From: Fusobacterium necrogenes | GTDB taxonomy: Bacteria; Fusobacteriota; Fusobacteriia; Fusobacteriales; Fusobacteriaceae | Assembly (NCBI RefSeq): GCF_900450765.1 | Contig: NZ_UGGU01000003.1 | Location: 1,302,001 to 1,366,000, forward strand | Direction of reading: 5' to 3' | DNA length: 64,000 nucleotides | In this document: positions 8,775 through 18,600 of the stretch, in pieces | Layout: each line of letters starts with the position of its first letter | Position numbering within the stretch: position 1 is the first letter of the stretch | Notes under the pieces: model-generated | Seen by the model: the letters and a program-made list of their open reading frames with translations, nothing else | Databases searched by the model: none | What the model was told of the DNA's origin: nothing | Made by a program: the position numbers and the translations under genes

Positions 8775-9873
8775 CTAAAATTCTCCTTTCATAATTTTCA
8801 TTGAATTTATATTTCTTTAATAATTCTATATTATTTTCTATTATTCTTCTCTTTTCATCATCTTTCAAATTAATTACCTCTTCAATTTTTTTATATAACT
8901 CTTCTTTATTCCAAGGATTAAAATAAAATACACTATTCTTATCATTAAATAATTCCTTTATAGCACTTTGATCTGTAACTATAGGAATAATTCCATTTTG
9001 CATTCCTTCCAATGCAACTAAGCCCCAAGACTCATTAAAAGATGGCAAAACTAGAATTGAAATCTCTTTATAAAAATTACTTAACTCTATATGATCAAAT
9101 AATTCCAATCTATCAATTATAATTTTTTTTTCTTTAATGAAACTATTAAGTTCTTTTGGAATATTCTTCCCACACATTTTTATATTAAAATTATATTTCT
9201 TCTGTAACTTCTGAAGAACTTCTATCAACATAAAAATATTTTTCATTTTTGAAAAGGCTCCAACAAATCCTATACTCAATTCTTTATTTATTATTTCTGA
9301 ATTTTTATATTTTAATTCTTTTATTGGATTATATATAACATAAGAATCAAAAGGTTTTCCAAATCTTTGTTCCCAATTATCTTTCATCTTTTTTGAAATA
9401 TAAATGACTTCTATTTTTTTATAGAAAAAGGTTATAATATTATCTAATGAGTTATTTATCCAATTTTCATACTTATTATATTCCTCATGTAAATGCCAAA
9501 TAACCCTTTTTTTTAAAATAACTCCTAGAATAACCATAGGAAAATTTATAATTGTATTTACGTATAATATATCTATTTTATTTTTATTCACAATTTTAAA
9601 TATATTTAAAAATTTTAAAATATTCTTAAAAATTATCCTTTTATAAAAAATTTTTTTTCCATCTTTTGGACTTAATTTTTTTATATTCAATATAAAAATC
9701 TTTTTTATTTTCTGATTATTGATTATTTCATTGTATAACCATCCTTCTTTTTTAGGCAAGATAACAAAAATATCATAATTATTTTTAAGAAGTAATTGAA
9801 GTGTTTTATTAAACACTACTTCAGCTCCACCACCAAAGCTCGAATGCGAAATCATCAATACTTTTTTTTTCAA
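8758..9873 (-). CDS. Glycosyltransferase family 4 (GT-B)
   Basis: A 371-residue GT-B glycosyltransferase. The N-terminal GGGAEVVFNKTLQLL loop is an acceptor-side signature, and the C-terminal ESWGLVALEGMQNG carries the EX7E nucleotide-sugar binding pair of GT4 enzymes. The start is set at a TTG (9873) because the in-frame GTG at 9882 touches the GAGGAG ribosome binding site, while the TTG is 8 bases away. The TTG overlaps the stop codon of the rfbCD fusion as TTGA, which suggests translational coupling. Its position after the rhamnose genes makes a rhamnosyl transfer possible but this is only inferred. Confidence 0.85.
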   Translation of the reverse strand: MKKKVLMISHSSFGGGAEVVFNKTLQLLLKNNYDIFVILPKKEGWLYNEIINNQKIKKIFILNIKKLSPKDGKKIFYKRIIFKNILKFLNIFKIVNKNKIDILYVNTIINFPMVILGVILKKRVIWHLHEEYNKYENWINNSLDNIITFFYKKIEVIYISKKMKDNWEQRFGKPFDSYVIYNPIKELKYKNSEIINKELSIGFVGAFSKMKNIFMLIEVLQKLQKKYNFNIKMCGKNIPKELNSFIKEKKIIIDRLELFDHIELSNFYKEISILVLPSFNESWGLVALEGMQNGIIPIVTDQSAIKELFNDKNSVFYFNPWNKEELYKKIEEVINLKDDEKRRIIENNIELLKKYKFNENYERRILDVFNK

Positions 9874-11279
9874 TTTAAACACTCCTCTAAAAATCTATCA
9901 ATCCCCTCTTTCCAATGAGGTATCTTCTTATTTACTAATCTCTCTATCTTACTACTATCTAATTTTGAATATTTAGCTCTTTTTGCCTTTAATGGAAAAT
10001 CATTTGTCTTTGCTCTTTCTAATTTTCCTCTCCAGCCTATCTTATTTAATATATATTCTGCTTGTTCGTACTTAGAAGTTTCTCCTGCATTTGAAAAATG
10101 ATATAATCCATACTTATCTGTTTGTATTAAAGCCCAAGAAAATTCTGCTAAATCCCTTGAATATGTTGGGCTAGATACTTGATCATCTACTATCTTTAAT
10201 ATATCTTTTTCTTTTGACCAACTTATTACTTGTTTACAAAAATTATTGTTTCCCATTCCAAATACCCAAGATGTCCTAATTAAAAAAGCCTTCTCATATT
10301 TTAAAGAGTATTTCTCGCCTTCTAACTTAGATTTAGAATATATTGATAAAGGATTAGGAATATCTTCTTCTACATATGGTATCTCTTTTTCTCCATCAAA
10401 TACAAAATCTGTCGAATAGGTTACAAAAATAATATCTTTTTCTTTACAGATCTCTGCTAAATTTTTAGGTGCATAAGTATTTAAAGAATAACACTTTTCA
10501 ACTTCATCTTCTGCCTTATCTACATCATTATATGCAGCGCAATTAATAACTACTGTAAAATTATTACTATTCATATACATTTTTATTTTTTCTTTATCTG
10601 TTATATCAAGATCTTGATAATCAGTAGCTATATATCTAACTCCTAATTTATCAAATAACTTTTGAAAATCCTGTCCTAATTGGCCATTAGCACCAGTAAG
10701 CAATACATAGTCTCCTTGGTAATTTTCTGTATATTCTTTAAAAGATTGATGTTTTTTATCCTTTTCTGATAGAGTAAGTTTTGTTATTCCATATTCTTCT
10801 AATTTCCAATCTATATTTAAATCTTTATCATTGTACATTATTCCACTATCATATTGTGGCGCATATATATCTGTACATTTATATTGAAACTCTGTATCAT
10901 CTTCTAAAGTTAAAAATCCATGAGCAAATCCATCTGGTATATAGAACATCTTTTTATTTTCTGCACTTAGTTCTATTCCATACCACTGTCCATATGTTTT
11001 ACTTCTTTTTCTAATATCTACTGCTACATCATATACTGAGCCTTTTACTACTCTTACTAATTTTCCTTGAGAATGTTTAGTCTGAAAATGTAATCCTCTC
11101 AATACTCCTTTTCTAGATTTAGAATGATTATCTTGTACAAATTCTGCTGTTATTTCTAACTCTTCAAATTCTTTCTTATTATATGTTTCTAAAAAAAATC
11201 CTCTATTATCTCCAAATACAGTAGGTTCTATTACACATAGTCCTTCTATTCCTGTTTCTATTCTTTTAAACTTACTCAT
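9870..11279 (-). CDS. rfbCD: Bifunctional dTDP-4-dehydrorhamnose 3,5-epimerase / reductase (RfbC-RfbD fusion)
   Basis: Two consecutive steps of dTDP-L-rhamnose synthesis are fused in one 469-residue polypeptide. Residues about 1-185 are the cupin-fold epimerase RfbC, with GVLRGLHFQ, KLVRVVKGSVYDVAVDIR and FAHGFLTL. Residues about 190-469 are the NADPH-dependent reductase RfbD, with the Rossmann motif TGANGQLGQ, the STDFVFDG segment and the catalytic YSKSK. Start at 11279 follows AGGTGGAG. rfbA lies 9 bases upstream, but rfbB (the 4,6-dehydratase) is absent from the locus. The fusion should channel the unstable 4-keto intermediate; both active sites look intact. Confidence 0.92.
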   Translation of the reverse strand: MSKFKRIETGIEGLCVIEPTVFGDNRGFFLETYNKKEFEELEITAEFVQDNHSKSRKGVLRGLHFQTKHSQGKLVRVVKGSVYDVAVDIRKRSKTYGQWYGIELSAENKKMFYIPDGFAHGFLTLEDDTEFQYKCTDIYAPQYDSGIMYNDKDLNIDWKLEEYGITKLTLSEKDKKHQSFKEYTENYQGDYVLLTGANGQLGQDFQKLFDKLGVRYIATDYQDLDITDKEKIKMYMNSNNFTVVINCAAYNDVDKAEDEVEKCYSLNTYAPKNLAEICKEKDIIFVTYSTDFVFDGEKEIPYVEEDIPNPLSIYSKSKLEGEKYSLKYEKAFLIRTSWVFGMGNNNFCKQVISWSKEKDILKIVDDQVSSPTYSRDLAEFSWALIQTDKYGLYHFSNAGETSKYEQAEYILNKIGWRGKLERAKTNDFPLKAKRAKYSKLDSSKIERLVNKKIPHWKEGIDRFLEECLN

Positions 11280-11288
11280 CTACTCCAC

Positions 11289-12152
11289 CTATTTCACTAA
11301 ACTTACTAAATACTCTCCATATTTAGATTTCATTAATGGCTTAGCTAATTCTAGTACTTTTTCTTTACTTATCCATCCATTTCTATATGCTATCTCTTCA
11401 AGACAAGCTACCATTACTCCTTGTCTACTTTGAATTGTTTTTACAAAATTTGCTGCTTCAAGTAGAGCATCATGTGTCCCTGTATCTAGCCATGCCATTC
11501 CTCTTCCAAAATTCACCACATGAAGTTTTCCTTCTTCTAAATACATTTCATTAATTGAAGTTATCTCTAACTCTCCTCTTTTTGATGGCTTTACTTTTTT
11601 AGCTTTTTCTACTACTGTATTATCATAAAAATATAGACCTGGTACTGCATAATTTGATTTTGGATTTTTAGGTTTTTCCTCCAAAGATATTACCTTCCCA
11701 TCTTTATCAAACTCTACCACTCCAAAATCTTCTGGATTAGTCACATAATAACCAAATATAGTAGCTCCTTCCTTTTTCTCTCTTGCTTCCCTTAACATTC
11801 CTGTAAGTCCATGTCCATAAAAAATATTATCTCCTAATACTAAAGCGCAAGAATCATTTCCTATAAATTCTTCTCCTATAATAAATGCTTCTGCTAATCC
11901 GTTTGGTTTTTCTTGAACACTATATTTTAATTTTACTCCAAAATCTTCTCCATTTCCTAGTAGATCTCTAAATAAAGGTAAATCTCTAGGAGTAGAGATT
12001 ACTAATATCTCTTTTATTCCTGCTAACATAAGAATAGAAAGAGGGTAATAGATCATTGGTTTATCATATATTGGATTTATTTGTTTTGATATCGCTTTTG
12101 TTATTGGATAAAGTCTTGTTCCACTTCCTCCTGCTAATATTATTCCTTTCAT
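11289..12152 (-). CDS. rfbA: Glucose-1-phosphate thymidylyltransferase
   Basis: RfbA/RmlA joins dTTP and glucose-1-phosphate to give dTDP-glucose, the first step to dTDP-rhamnose. The N-terminal nucleotidyltransferase motif [17 protein letters not shown] is immediately after the start, and VLGDNIFYG and the [20 protein letters not shown] segment follow. The start is placed at 12152, giving 287 residues, because the ATG there has an AGGAGAGG site and matches the usual family N-terminus; an upstream in-frame codon at 12194 would add 14 unrelated residues that overlap the preceding gene. Confidence 0.95.
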   Translation of the reverse strand: MKGIILAGGSGTRLYPITKAISKQINPIYDKPMIYYPLSILMLAGIKEILVISTPRDLPLFRDLLGNGEDFGVKLKYSVQEKPNGLAEAFIIGEEFIGNDSCALVLGDNIFYGHGLTGMLREAREKKEGATIFGYYVTNPEDFGVVEFDKDGKVISLEEKPKNPKSNYAVPGLYFYDNTVVEKAKKVKPSKRGELEITSINEMYLEEGKLHVVNFGRGMAWLDTGTHDALLEAANFVKTIQSRQGVMVACLEEIAYRNGWISKEKVLELAKPLMKSKYGEYLVSLVK

Positions 12153-12163
12153 TCTATCCTCTC

Positions 12164-13141
12164 CTATTTTACATCTAGTAATTGTTTTATCCAATTTTCT
12201 AAACTATATTTTTCATAAATCTCCTCTGGTAAATCTTCATATGGAGAATCTATAAATTCTCTTGGTATATTTATATTTTTTTCATCAATAATCAAAATAT
12301 TATTTGGATTATAAAAATCTTCATTAATTATATCTTTATTATTAGTTATTAACTTTTTTCTCATTCCAATACAATCAAAAGTTCTAAAAGTATATCCCTT
12401 ATTCAAGCTATGACATAATTCTAATACTGCTTTACTTTTACTTTCAGCTTTTACCATTTCTATTACTGAAATTCCTTTATCAGTTAATCTTATCCCTAAT
12501 TTTTCTTTTATAGTTAAATTTGGAGAATATAATATAAAATTTATTTTAAATTTTTCCTTTAAAAGTTTCTCAGCTATTTTATAGAGTAAGTTCTCTCGGC
12601 TCTCATCATTTTTAGACATAAGAGTGTATACATCATATTCTATTATTTCATTTTTATTTCTATAAAAATAAAAATTTGATAAATATTTTAAATCAAAATT
12701 TTTTACATCATCTCTTTCATATGAAGAAATTTTATTAAAATATTTTTTTTCTAATTCAAAATTACATTTTTTCATTCTTATACTTGAATCCCAATGATGA
12801 CTTATACAAATTTTTACTTTACTTTTTATAAATTTTAAAACATTTTCAGCTAAATAAATACAACCTATTTTTAAAAAAATATCATAGTCATAATTTAATT
12901 TTTTTAAATCTTTTAGTATTTCTTCTGCTTCTAATTTATCTTTTAAATTTATTCCCTTATATTTTTTTAAATATTTATTATTATACAATCGTAAAAAAGG
13001 ATTTTTTATTTTTCTAGCTTTTGAATACTTTGGATTTAACACATCAAAAACTTCAACTTTATACCCTTGATTATTTAATTCATTTATTATTCTTTCCTCA
13101 TAATGATTAATATTTTGGATCATCAACAAAATTTTTTTCAT
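12164..13141 (-). CDS. Probable glycosyltransferase of the LPS locus
   Basis: A 325-residue protein resembling the poorly described glycosyltransferases found in capsule and O-antigen loci. Evidence is the N-terminal Rossmann-like [18 protein letters not shown], the middle [20 protein letters not shown] segment, and the C-terminal [20 protein letters not shown] with a [10 protein letters not shown] block, a pattern shared by such proteins. No DXD motif is obvious and the sugar cannot be predicted. Its start overlaps the end of the upstream SGNH-like gene by four bases (ATGA), and it ends 11 bases before rfbA. Confidence 0.6.
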   Translation of the reverse strand: MKKILLMIQNINHYEERIINELNNQGYKVEVFDVLNPKYSKARKIKNPFLRLYNNKYLKKYKGINLKDKLEAEEILKDLKKLNYDYDIFLKIGCIYLAENVLKFIKSKVKICISHHWDSSIRMKKCNFELEKKYFNKISSYERDDVKNFDLKYLSNFYFYRNKNEIIEYDVYTLMSKNDESRENLLYKIAEKLLKEKFKINFILYSPNLTIKEKLGIRLTDKGISVIEMVKAESKSKAVLELCHSLNKGYTFRTFDCIGMRKKLITNNKDIINEDFYNPNNILIIDEKNINIPREFIDSPYEDLPEEIYEKYSLENWIKQLLDVK

Positions 13142-13983
13142 TTTTCTTCCTCTAAAATTAACTTCTTATTTAATATCTTTATAAACTTTTTAGAACCTTC
13201 TAAGCTCAAATGATCATAATCATAATTTTCAAAATAAATTTTTTTATCAAAATTTTTATAATCCTTTGAAAAATCAAAATAATCTATCTCATATTTATCT
13301 ACTATTTTATTAATCACCTTATAAAAATTTTTTTCAAGTAATTCCTCTTTAAAAAAATTATTATACTCCCTTTGGAATGGGGTTGTTAATAATATTATTT
13401 TAATATTATACTTCTTACAAAATGTAATTATTTTTTCTAAAATTTCTAAATTAAAATCAAAATTCTTTTGCTCTTTTAGTATAACTACTTGTTTTTTTAT
13501 CCTATTCTCTATATTATTTTTCTTATTTTCTTTTATAATAAATTCTTTTATTTTTTTATAATTTTTATAAAAAACATGTAAATATTTATAAACAAAAAAA
13601 CCTAATCTATACTTTCTATCTACATCCGTTATATCTAAACAATCATAATAATATTTTATATCCTGTTTTTGCCATAATTTAGGCGCATAAAAAGTAAAAT
13701 AACTAATAGTTAAAAAGCATACTAGATCTTTATTTTTTACTATATTATTTTTAAACTTTTGCAATAGAATATAATCATAATACAATGTCTGAGAAGGATG
13801 TGCTAAATTAAGATGAATACTTGAATTCAAACTTTTAAAGGCTAATTCTGAATGTGAACTTCCTAAATTAAAAGACGAAATATTAGTACTATTATATTTT
13901 TTCTTTCTTTTTAACTTTATTTTTATAATTAAATAAATATTTCTCATAATTAAATAAGTAACTATAATTTTAACTATTATCAT
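13138..13983 (-). CDS. Membrane-anchored SGNH-like protein, copy 1
   Basis: This 281-residue protein begins with one hydrophobic helix (residues about 3-22) and a basic stretch, so it is probably anchored with its bulk in the periplasm. Then come FNLGSSHS (near residue 37, candidate nucleophile serine), LAHPSQTLYYDY, LTISYFTF, LLTTPFQREYN and finally DYDHLSLEGS near residue 260, which matches the Asp-x-x-His block of SGNH/DltD-like esterases and acyltransferases. It is clearly paralogous to the protein encoded at 15880-16695. Removal or transfer of an O-acyl group on LPS is the natural inference, but substrate and direction are unknown. Its ribosome binding site GGAG lies within the upstream GT9 gene. 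Confidence 0.6.
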   Translation of the reverse strand: MIIVKIIVTYLIMRNIYLIIKIKLKRKKKYNSTNISSFNLGSSHSELAFKSLNSSIHLNLAHPSQTLYYDYILLQKFKNNIVKNKDLVCFLTISYFTFYAPKLWQKQDIKYYYDCLDITDVDRKYRLGFFVYKYLHVFYKNYKKIKEFIIKENKKNNIENRIKKQVVILKEQKNFDFNLEILEKIITFCKKYNIKIILLTTPFQREYNNFFKEELLEKNFYKVINKIVDKYEIDYFDFSKDYKNFDKKIYFENYDYDHLSLEGSKKFIKILNKKLILEEEK

Positions 13984-15001
13984 TTATTAACTCCACAAAC
14001 TTTTTTAAACATGATTTTATCTCCTCTAAATTTAAATCTTCTATTCTTTCTTCATATTTACTTTTAATTATAAAATAGTTTTTACAATTTGGTTTTGCAT
14101 ACTCTATTATTTTACTATCTTTCATATAAAATCCTATGATTTTTTTATCATAAGATGATGCTATATGAATTAAAGAAGTATCAACACTTATAATTATATC
14201 AGAATATTTTACATACGAAGCTATTTCAAAAATATTTTTTGTTTTTGGTAACATCTTTATATTCTTATTTTCTATTTCGTTAATAATTTTAAATGTTTCA
14301 AAGTATTTATCTGGAGTTGAAGATACATAAATGTTTATATTTTCATCTCCTAACAAATATAATATACTTTTAAGCTCTTCTTTTTTTAAAACTTTTTTTT
14401 CTATACTTCCTATATAATTAAAAATCACATTAATTTTAGAATTATCAAAAAAATTCTTTGCTAACTCTTCGTAAGGACCTAAATATACCCTATATTCTGA
14501 ACTAAAGTTCTTTATTTTCAATTTTTTTAAAATATCATTATTATTCTTAAAATAATCATCGATTATTTCTATAGCTTCCTTTTTTATTCCATACTTTTCT
14601 TTTTTAGGTAATGACATTAAATATTTTCCATTTAATAATTTTAACCAAAACAAATGAAAAGTATTAATCTCATTCTCAAAACTAATAATAATATCATATT
14701 TATTTCTATATTTTATGGCAAAAAATATTCTAGACATATATCTTAATATTTTATTCTTATGACTTCTATATGGAAAAATATTTTTTATATAAGGATAGTA
14801 TTTTAACATATCCATCGAACTTTCTCTTACTATAATATCTATATTCTTACTTTTACTTGCCAGTCCTTCTAAAAATGGTGAATTAATAACACAATCTCCT
14901 AATTGCCACGAGGTTTCTAATAATATTTTTTCAAAATTTATTTTATCTATTTCTTTTCTTTTATTAGATTTTATAATCCAATTTAATATCCATCTTTTCA
15001 T
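13970..15001 (-). CDS. Glycosyltransferase family 9 (heptosyltransferase-like), copy A
   Basis: A 343-residue GT-B enzyme of family 9, the ADP-heptose:LPS heptosyltransferase family. Markers are the N-terminal LLETSWQLGDCVINSPFLEGL and the C-terminal DIIISVDTSLIHIASSYDKKIIGFY, where the D-T-x-x-x-H-x-A core is typical of nucleotide-sugar binding in GT9. The start at 15001 is the ATG just after an in-frame TTG. It overlaps the SGNH-like gene downstream by 14 bases. ADP-heptose is likely available because hldD is present at 39928-40926, but another sugar donor is possible. Confidence 0.8.
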   Translation of the reverse strand: MKRWILNWIIKSNKRKEIDKINFEKILLETSWQLGDCVINSPFLEGLASKSKNIDIIVRESSMDMLKYYPYIKNIFPYRSHKNKILRYMSRIFFAIKYRNKYDIIISFENEINTFHLFWLKLLNGKYLMSLPKKEKYGIKKEAIEIIDDYFKNNNDILKKLKIKNFSSEYRVYLGPYEELAKNFFDNSKINVIFNYIGSIEKKVLKKEELKSILYLLGDENINIYVSSTPDKYFETFKIINEIENKNIKMLPKTKNIFEIASYVKYSDIIISVDTSLIHIASSYDKKIIGFYMKDSKIIEYAKPNCKNYFIIKSKYEERIEDLNLEEIKSCLKKFVELINDNS

Positions 15002-15025
15002 CAAAATATAACATCCTCTATAATT

Positions 15026-15883
15026 CTATTTAATAATTAATACATGTACTTTATCTCTCATCAACTGATTGTTATAGCCATATTTACAAAAAAATTTCTT
15101 TTTATTAAAAATTTCTTTTTTTTGTGTATAATAATATTCTTCATTTGTACTATGCTTTTTTGTAGGATCAAAAGGATGATAAAGATGCAGTTGAATAGGA
15201 CCTTTTGTATATTCCTTTCCTCTTACTCCATAAACATATAATCTATTTCCAAAATCATCATCTTCATAACCCCATCCTATGTATTTTTCATCATATCCAT
15301 TAATCGCTATATAATCTTTCTTATACATTACATAAGACATTCCAACTAATCTTATCCCACGCTTATTTAGTTTTAAAACATTTAAAATTCTTCTTAATCT
15401 ATCTTTTTTCAAAGTAGAATTTACATATAGTTGATATTTATTGGGTATAATTTCCAATATTTTTTCATATGCTTCACCTTTAGATAAGTATTTTAAAACT
15501 TTATCTTTTTCTTCTTCTGTTATTGAAACAGGTCTACTCATTAGGAACTTTTTATCTTTTAATTCAAATCTTATATTCTTTATATAATTTTCTGGAAATA
15601 TTAAGTCTTGATCACAAAAAATTAATATTTCTCCTTCTGCTTCTCTTACAGCATTATTCAAAGCCCTAGCTTTTCTAAATCCTAAATCTTCTTGATAAAT
15701 ATGTTTTACTTTAAATTTCATTTCTGGCAATAAATCACCTATATAATCAATAACTTTTTCTGATGACCCATCATCTGAAATGATTAATTCATCTGGTTGC
15801 ACTTCTTGTCTTATAAGGCATTGACATAATGCTCTCAGATGCTCTAATCTATTATATACAGGCACTATTACTGTTATTTTCAT
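15026..15883 (-). CDS. Glycosyltransferase family 2 with GT7-type C-terminal domain
   Basis: A 285-residue GT-A fold enzyme. The N-terminus ITVIVPVYNRLEHLRALCQ and ELIISDDGSS are standard GT2, CDQDLIFPENYI supplies the DxD-type metal-binding site, and the C-terminal GWGYEDDDFGNRL is the signature of the galactosyltransferase (GT7C) domain. It probably adds one sugar of the LPS core or O-antigen on the cytoplasmic face of the inner membrane. It overlaps the preceding SGNH-like gene by four bases (ATGA). Confidence 0.85.
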   Translation of the reverse strand: MKITVIVPVYNRLEHLRALCQCLIRQEVQPDELIISDDGSSEKVIDYIGDLLPEMKFKVKHIYQEDLGFRKARALNNAVREAEGEILIFCDQDLIFPENYIKNIRFELKDKKFLMSRPVSITEEEKDKVLKYLSKGEAYEKILEIIPNKYQLYVNSTLKKDRLRRILNVLKLNKRGIRLVGMSYVMYKKDYIAINGYDEKYIGWGYEDDDFGNRLYVYGVRGKEYTKGPIQLHLYHPFDPTKKHSTNEEYYYTQKKEIFNKKKFFCKYGYNNQLMRDKVHVLIIK

Positions 15884-16695
15884 ATATAAATTTCCCTTCT
15901 TTCTAACTCTTTCTTTAATTGTTTTAAAAACTTCTCACTTCCTAATTCAGAAAGATGATCTAAATCTCTAAAATATTTAGAATCATCATAATTTAAATAA
16001 TCATGAGAAAAATCCAAGTAAAGAATGTTATTTTTCTTTGCTATTTTATTAATTATCATATAAAAATTATTTCTAAGTAACTCTTCACTAAAATATTCAT
16101 TATACTTTCTTCTAAAAGGTGTTGTTAAAAATACTATTTTTACTGATTTTTCTTTACACTTTTCTATAATATTATTTAATATATTTATATTCCATTCTAA
16201 ATTTCTATTTTCTTCTAATTTTTTGACATGTCCTAAATATTTCTTTGAGTCTTCTATTTTTTTTTCTTTTATAATTTTTTTATAGATACTCCAAATTAAA
16301 GGAAAATACCTATATATTATACATTCTAATTTTGCTCTTCCAGAAAAATCTGTTATCTTTAATATTTTATAATACTTAAAAAGATCTGTTTTTATCCAAT
16401 ATTCTTTAGATGCAAAGCTAAAATAACTAATAGACAAAAAACAAACTCCTCCCTCTTGTATTATATTAAAATATCTAGACAATATTTTATAATCATAATA
16501 AAAAGTCTGTGAGTTTTCTGCTAAGTTAACATTATTTTTCAAATTTTTACTAAAAGCACATAATGAATGTGAACTCCCAAGATTGAAATTTTTTATTTCA
16601 GTTATTCTTTCTTTATTCACTTTCCTTTTCTTTTTTATAATTATTATAATATTCCAAATTATTAATATTATAATAAACAGTGTATACTTATTCAT
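15880..16695 (-). CDS. Membrane-anchored SGNH-like protein, copy 2
   Basis: Paralogue of the 13138-13983 product. After an N-terminal membrane helix (YTLFIIILIIWNIIIIIKK) it shows the same motifs in the same order: FNLGSSHS, LAENSQTFYYDY, LSISYFSF, FLTTPFRRKYN and DLDHLSELGS. The start is taken as ATG 16695 (271 residues): its GGAG site is 9 bases upstream, whereas ATG 16701 would be too close and the in-frame GTG at 16710 is part of the ribosome binding site itself. Two copies in one locus, each next to a transferase, suggest two distinct acyl decorations or an obligate pair. Function is inferred from motifs only. Confidence 0.6.
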   Translation of the reverse strand: MNKYTLFIIILIIWNIIIIIKKKRKVNKERITEIKNFNLGSSHSLCAFSKNLKNNVNLAENSQTFYYDYKILSRYFNIIQEGGVCFLSISYFSFASKEYWIKTDLFKYYKILKITDFSGRAKLECIIYRYFPLIWSIYKKIIKEKKIEDSKKYLGHVKKLEENRNLEWNINILNNIIEKCKEKSVKIVFLTTPFRRKYNEYFSEELLRNNFYMIINKIAKKNNILYLDFSHDYLNYDDSKYFRDLDHLSELGSEKFLKQLKKELERREIYI

Positions 16696-16720
16696 TCGCA
16701 TTTTCTCCACTTTAAATAAT

Positions 16721-17884
16721 CTAAATTAAATTTTCATATTCCTTTATTATATAATCAATACTATATTTCTTTATTTCCTCTTTATTAATTATTTTTTCAT
16801 TTTCTAAACTCTCTAATAATAATTTAGATAATTTATCATAATCTCCTATACTATATAATTTCCCTAGTCTTCCCTCTTCTAATATTTCACTTGGGCCTGT
16901 TGGACAATCTGAAGAAATAACTGTTTTTCCAAGTATAAGAGCTTCTACTAATACTAATCCAAAACCTTCAAACTTAGAACTATGAACTAATCCTTTTGAG
17001 TTTTTTATCCATGGGTATGGATTCTTAATATTTCCTAATAAAAATATCTCTTCTTCCATTTTTTCTTTTACTATCATCTCAGATATTTTTTCTCTATCTG
17101 GTCCATCTCCTAAAATATATAATTTTTCTTTTAATCCTCTATTCTTAGCTAGACTAAATCCTCTTATTAGAGTTTCAAAATCTTTTTGGGCTATTGTAAG
17201 CCTCATAATAGAAACAAAATAGTTCTCTTTTAATAACTCTTCATTATTTTTATCTGTTTCTTCTGCTAATTTTCTTATTTTTTGAAAATTAAATGGATTA
17301 TATACCCTTATCAGTTTGTTTTTTAAAAATGGATATAGCTCTTCTGTATTTTTCTTCATAGCATCACATATTGTAACTACTGCATCATATTTTTTTAATC
17401 TTTCTCCTAATCTTTTTATTCTTAACCTTTTTTTATACCAACTTTCTATATTAGAATGAATCCAAACTATTTTCTTATTTCCATTTACTAAATCAATATA
17501 TTTTGATAATCCCATATCAAAATCAATAATTGTATCATACTTTTTATTTTTTACTATTTTACTTAAATTCTGTTTTTTTAGATACTTTTCATATTCCATC
17601 ATTAATTGATAAATTACTCTATAAACTAAATTACTCTTTCTTTTTTCTCTAAAAAAAATAGTCTTTTGCATAATATTTTCTGGTTTTAGATAAAATAATT
17701 TTATATAATCCGGAATATCTTTTTCAAAAACATTTAAACTCCTAATTCCATCTTCTATTATTAAGTCTATCTCGTATTTATTAGAATCTAAATTTTGTAT
17801 TACTTCAATTAATACTCTTTCTATTCCACCCATTCTAAGACTTCCATTATAAAAAAGTATCTTTTTTTTCTTTATATTTTCCAT
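16721..17884 (-). CDS. Glycosyltransferase family 4 (GT-B)
   Basis: A 387-residue GT4 enzyme. The N-terminal GGIERVLIEVIQNL is the acceptor-side glycine loop, VSIMRLTIAQKDFETLIRGF and LYILGDGPDREK begin the donor domain, and FEGFGLVLVEALILGKTVISS carries the EX7E motif. The SSDCPTGPSEIL segment is common in family members acting on LPS and teichoic-type polymers. The start overlaps the WaaY-like kinase by 13 bases. Sugar specificity cannot be read. Confidence 0.87.
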   Translation of the reverse strand: MENIKKKKILFYNGSLRMGGIERVLIEVIQNLDSNKYEIDLIIEDGIRSLNVFEKDIPDYIKLFYLKPENIMQKTIFFREKRKSNLVYRVIYQLMMEYEKYLKKQNLSKIVKNKKYDTIIDFDMGLSKYIDLVNGNKKIVWIHSNIESWYKKRLRIKRLGERLKKYDAVVTICDAMKKNTEELYPFLKNKLIRVYNPFNFQKIRKLAEETDKNNEELLKENYFVSIMRLTIAQKDFETLIRGFSLAKNRGLKEKLYILGDGPDREKISEMIVKEKMEEEIFLLGNIKNPYPWIKNSKGLVHSSKFEGFGLVLVEALILGKTVISSDCPTGPSEILEEGRLGKLYSIGDYDKLSKLLLESLENEKIINKEEIKKYSIDYIIKEYENLI

Positions 17885-18600
17885 CCTTTGCCTCTCAATT
17901 CCTTCTTTTTTTCTTTTATTTTTTTTATAAAAGTTAATCTTTTTAATCTCTTTATTCCATAAACTAGATAATACATTATATCTTTTTTATATGGATATTC
18001 CATCTCATGATATGAATCCATTTTCATAGTCAACATATCATAATGGGCTCTATAATTAAAAAATTTCATTTTCTTTCCTTGTGTATCTATTATTCTAATA
18101 TTTCCATTTTCTAAAAGAAAATTTCCAGGATTAAAATCACCATGATAAATTTTTAAACTATGTAGTTTTTTCATTAATTCCAATATTTCATTTAAATATC
18201 TCCTATCCTCTTTTCCATCTATATTCTCCATGACTAAAGCCGAATATGTAATCATTCCATATTTTTTCTTATTTATTACTAAATATGGGGTTACAAAATT
18301 ATTTATTCCTTTTCCATGATAAAAATATAAATTTTCTAGAGTAGTTAAAGCTTCCCCCTTCTTAAATAAAGTCATTAATTTTCTTTGTGGAATAATATGC
18401 TCATTTCTATTTTCCTTAATTACATACTTTACATTTTCAACCTCTATTATTTCAACATAGTTTCTTTTAGTATCTTTTAAAATTTTTACTTTTTTAAATT
18501 CTTTATCTAATATTTTTTTCCCTATCTCCAAATATTTTTTATCATAAAAATATAGATTAAATCCCTTATATTTTCCCTTCAGACATTTATCTTTCATCAT
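17872..18600 (-). CDS. LPS core heptose kinase-like protein (RfaY/WaaY family)
   Basis: A 242-residue small protein-kinase-fold enzyme similar to WaaY, which phosphorylates heptose in the LPS inner core. The catalytic loop HGDFNPGNFLL and the metal-binding IDTQGK are intact, and KYVIKENR carries the expected ATP-binding lysine. Position between a GT9 and a GT4 gene in the LPS operon supports a core-phosphorylation role: phosphates on heptose crosslink the outer membrane through divalent cations. The start at 18600 has GAGGAAA upstream and overlaps the preceding GT9 gene by 14 bases. Confidence 0.8.
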   Translation of the reverse strand: MMKDKCLKGKYKGFNLYFYDKKYLEIGKKILDKEFKKVKILKDTKRNYVEIIEVENVKYVIKENRNEHIIPQRKLMTLFKKGEALTTLENLYFYHGKGINNFVTPYLVINKKKYGMITYSALVMENIDGKEDRRYLNEILELMKKLHSLKIYHGDFNPGNFLLENGNIRIIDTQGKKMKFFNYRAHYDMLTMKMDSYHEMEYPYKKDIMYYLVYGIKRLKRLTFIKKIKEKKKELRGKGWKI

